From positions 1 to 32,404 of the forward strand of contig NZ_WEZT01000007.1 of the NCBI RefSeq assembly GCF_009863985.1: a DNA stretch of 32,404 bases, given 5' to 3'. The translations under genes were made by a program, and so were the position numbers. This document shows, one piece after another, positions 30,744-32,404 of the stretch. The notes beneath the pieces are model-generated. The model saw only the letters and a program-made list of their open reading frames with translations, was not told where the DNA came from and did not search any database. Within the stretch, counting starts at the first letter, position 1. Every line of letters begins with the position of its first letter. Source of the DNA: Furfurilactobacillus milii. Lineage in GTDB: Bacteria; Bacillota; Bacilli; Lactobacillales; Lactobacillaceae.

Positions 30744-30774
30744 TTGACCTATCCCCGACTTGAGGACGTATACT
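30744..30774 (+). promoter_or_regulatory. Promoter with 19-bp spacer before the dehydrogenase gene
   Basis: TTGACC (30744-30749), a 19-bp spacer and TATACT (30769-30774). The long spacer and the partial dyad GACCT...AGGAC are features of promoters activated by MerR-family proteins. The alternative -35 TTGAGG is too close to the -10. Confidence 0.55.
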
Positions 30775-30808
30775 GTGTCTGTAAACGAACGATGTGAGGA
30801 GGACGAAT

Positions 30809-31681
30809 ATGAAAATTGGATTTATTGGGACAGGTGTTATGGGCAGTGCGATTGCAGGGCACCTGCTAGATGCCGGCAATACGCTAACGGTTTATAACCG
30901 AACAAAGTCTAAGACTGACAAATTGGTCGCATATGGTGCAACATGGGCGTCCAATCCAAAAAAGGTTGCCGAACAAAGTGATGTCATTTTTAGTATGGTG
31001 GGTTATCCGCAAGATGTTGAGTCCATTTATTTTGATGATGACGGGATTTTTGCAGGTGTTAAACCTGACAGTATTGTTGTGGATATGACAACGAGTACGC
31101 CGACCCTTGCCAAACGCATCGCGGAGGCGGCACCAGCGCACCATGTAACAGCACTGGATGCGCCTGTTTCTGGTGGTGATATTGGCGCACAGAATGCCAC
31201 TTTGACAATTATGGCGAGTGGTGACCAGGCCACGTTTGATAAAGTACTGCCGTTGTTTAATCAGGTTGGTAAGTCTGTCCACCGGTTTGGCGAGGCGGGC
31301 GCTGGTCAACACGCTAAAATGGCCAACCAAATTATGATTGCGGGCACAATGACAGGATTGACCGAAATGTTAGTTTACGCCAAGGCGGCAGGGCTAAACT
31401 TACCGGACGTGTTGGCGACCTTGAGTGCAGGCGGTGCGGATAATTGGTCGATGGACACGTATGTCCCGCGGATTTTCAAGCATGACTACACGCCTGGTTT
31501 CTTTGCGAAACACTTTTTGAAAGATTTGCGAATTGCGTTGGATGAAGCAGATAAAATGCACTTGAGCCTGCCAGCAACTGACGCTGCCAAACAGCTTTAC
31601 GAACAGTTGGTTGATGACAAACATCTGGGTAACGACGGCACGCAAGCGTTGGTCAAACTGTGGTGGGGCGAAGAAGCGTAG
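30809..31681 (+). CDS. 3-Hydroxyisobutyrate dehydrogenase-like NAD(P) enzyme
   Basis: A 290-residue beta-hydroxyacid dehydrogenase. It has the Rossmann motif GFIGTGVMGSAIAGHLL at the N terminus, the substrate motif DAPVSGGDIGA (about residues 115-125), the catalytic Lys170 in GQHAKMANQ, and the C-terminal helix with KDLRIALDEA. It would oxidise a 3-hydroxyacid or reduce a tartronate/glyoxylate-type semialdehyde; the exact substrate is not set by these motifs. NRTKSK after strand 2 suggests NADP preference. The ATG at 30809 has AGGAGG 6 nt upstream. Its promoter has a MerR-type spacing. Confidence 0.9.
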   Translation: MKIGFIGTGVMGSAIAGHLLDAGNTLTVYNRTKSKTDKLVAYGATWASNPKKVAEQSDVIFSMVGYPQDVESIYFDDDGIFAGVKPDSIVVDMTTSTPTLAKRIAEAAPAHHVTALDAPVSGGDIGAQNATLTIMASGDQATFDKVLPLFNQVGKSVHRFGEAGAGQHAKMANQIMIAGTMTGLTEMLVYAKAAGLNLPDVLATLSAGGADNWSMDTYVPRIFKHDYTPGFFAKHFLKDLRIALDEADKMHLSLPATDAAKQLYEQLVDDKHLGNDGTQALVKLWWGEEA

Positions 31682-31823
31682 TTTTGTACGGAGATTTAAA
31701 CGTGTTATCTTAACTTACCAACACGTTAACAAGAGCGTAAAAAGCGTGAAATGGGACGCGATTCATCTTATTTTTTTGTTTTCGGGTTAAACTGACAGCA
31801 TTAAAAATAAGAGGGTGACCGTT

Positions 31824-32096
31824 ATGGATAAAGATCCGCTAGAACACTTCGATTACACGCCAGAAACATCCACATCGGCAGAAAAAATGCCTGAGGATCT
31901 GCGTTTGTCAGCCCAAATGACGGGCCAACCCAAGCGTCAACGTAAAGGACTGACCACTGCCGCTTTCGCCGTGATCATGACAATTGATGTGATTTTATTG
32001 TTAGTGTCATTAATCATGGGCATGCCGACTATGTTAGCTATCGCTGTTGTCATTGCGATTGTTGACGTAGCGTGGGGAATCTGGTTAATTCGTTAA
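31824..32096 (+). CDS. Small membrane protein, function unknown
   Basis: A 90-residue protein with an acidic, Thr/Ser-rich cytoplasmic head (residues 1-40) and two membrane helices (about 46-66 and 68-88). I do not recognise the family. The ATG at 31824 has GAGGG 8 nt upstream; a GTG at 31815 overlaps that site. It stands alone, followed by a strong terminator. Confidence 0.75.
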   Translation: MDKDPLEHFDYTPETSTSAEKMPEDLRLSAQMTGQPKRQRKGLTTAAFAVIMTIDVILLLVSLIMGMPTMLAIAVVIAIVDVAWGIWLIR

Positions 32097-32137
32097 AGTG
32101 AAATATGTAGATTTTGTTGAAACATAACTAAAAAATG

Positions 32138-32182
32138 TTAAAAGACCGCCAAGAAAAAATAGCTTTTCTTGGCGGTCCTTTT
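32138..32182. terminator. Strong terminator after the small membrane protein gene
   Basis: AAAAGACCGCCAAGAA faces TTCTTGGCGGTC with a ~9-nt loop and a following TTTT. Confidence 0.9.
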
Positions 32183-32218
32183 GTGTCAGTTCCTAATATT
32201 GATGCACTTTTATCGCTA

Positions 32219-32248
32219 ATGTCACGACTCTAGTAAAAATCGTGACAT
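32219..32248. promoter_or_regulatory. Perfect 9-bp inverted repeat
   Basis: ATGTCACGA (32219-32227) and TCGTGACAT (32240-32248) flank a 12-nt AT-rich loop. There is no T-run. It could be an operator for a gene beyond the window. Confidence 0.4.
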
Positions 32249-32311
32249 ATAAAAATAATGATTTACTAAGTTGTGTACATTGTATCACTTCGGGAAATAT
32301 AAAGACATAAG

Positions 32312-32404
32312 GTAGATTGTAAAATTAATCCGAACGCTGTTCGGACAAAAAAGATCAGCTTCCTTTAAAATGGTGTTTACCACAAACCCATCTTTTAGGA
32401 GCTG
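32312..32404 (+). mobile_element. Left end of a second IS30-type copy, cut by the window
   Basis: Positions 32313-32404 are identical over 92 bases to 22619-22710, the left end of the remnant in hxlR, including the inverted-repeat end, the CCGAAC-GCT-GTTCGG hairpin and the AGGAG site. The transposase, if present, would begin just past the window edge. Confidence 0.85.

Overview
The window looks like a chromosomal segment of a lactic acid bacterium of the family Lactobacillaceae. The evidence is a pyruvate oxidase and an FMN lactate oxidase, a surface protein with a KxYKxGKxW signal, MucBP repeats and an LPNTG anchor, a choloylglycine/penicillin-V-acylase hydrolase with the full Ntn catalytic set, a lipoteichoic acid synthase, an Spx-like regulator, and strong AGGAGG ribosome sites with several TTG starts. 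Genus cannot be fixed from the sequence alone. There is no prophage, CRISPR array, rRNA or tRNA. Thirty genes are called, one of them broken.

Layout. 1-3.1 kb: MarR regulator, a possible 39-residue peptide and a CPBP membrane protease, bracketed by two copies of an intergenic repeat. 3.1-6.1 kb: LtaS (-) and a histidine phosphatase (+) with an altered RHG motif. 6.1-9.3 kb: a tandem repeat patch, a GNAT, then a tight MerR / TMEM175 channel / choloylglycine-hydrolase-like operon. 9.3-13.3 kb: a leftward set (DUF805, VanZ-RDD, YdcF/ElyC-like, CorA). 13.6-16.7 kb: MarR, GNAT and pyruvate oxidase, all leftward. 17.4-20.8 kb: RluA, TerC, lactate oxidase and thioredoxin, rightward. 21.6-23.8 kb: DUF915 hydrolase, an hxlR gene broken by a 192-bp IS30-type remnant, and the divergent SDR gene. 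23.9-29.4 kb: mucin-binding LPxTG protein, Spx-like protein, MerR and MFS transporter, leftward. 29.5-32.1 kb: small membrane proteins, HIT protein and a beta-hydroxyacid dehydrogenase. The last ~93 bases are the left end of a second IS30-type copy running off the window.

Most interesting signal. A family of large non-coding intergenic repeats is present as three composite copies of about 450-490 bp (2592-3040, 16853-17338, and inverted at 20925-21417), one half copy (803-1002) and a decayed piece (about 27915-28010). Each full copy has two modules, A (~200 nt) and B (~175 nt), joined by a non-conserved spacer of 70-105 nt. The copies differ mostly by paired changes that keep helices intact in A, in B and across the spacer, which is the pattern expected of a structured RNA. 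In the inverted copy the wobble pair is G-U only when read A to B, which suggests the transcribed strand. I cannot tell from the sequence whether the family is already catalogued.

Metabolic theme. Lactate oxidase (lactate + O2 to pyruvate + H2O2) and pyruvate oxidase (pyruvate + Pi + O2 to acetyl-phosphate + CO2 + H2O2) lie about 2.6 kb apart, with thioredoxin directly after lactate oxidase and two redox-type regulators nearby. This suggests an aerobic lactate-to-acetate route with peroxide stress handling.
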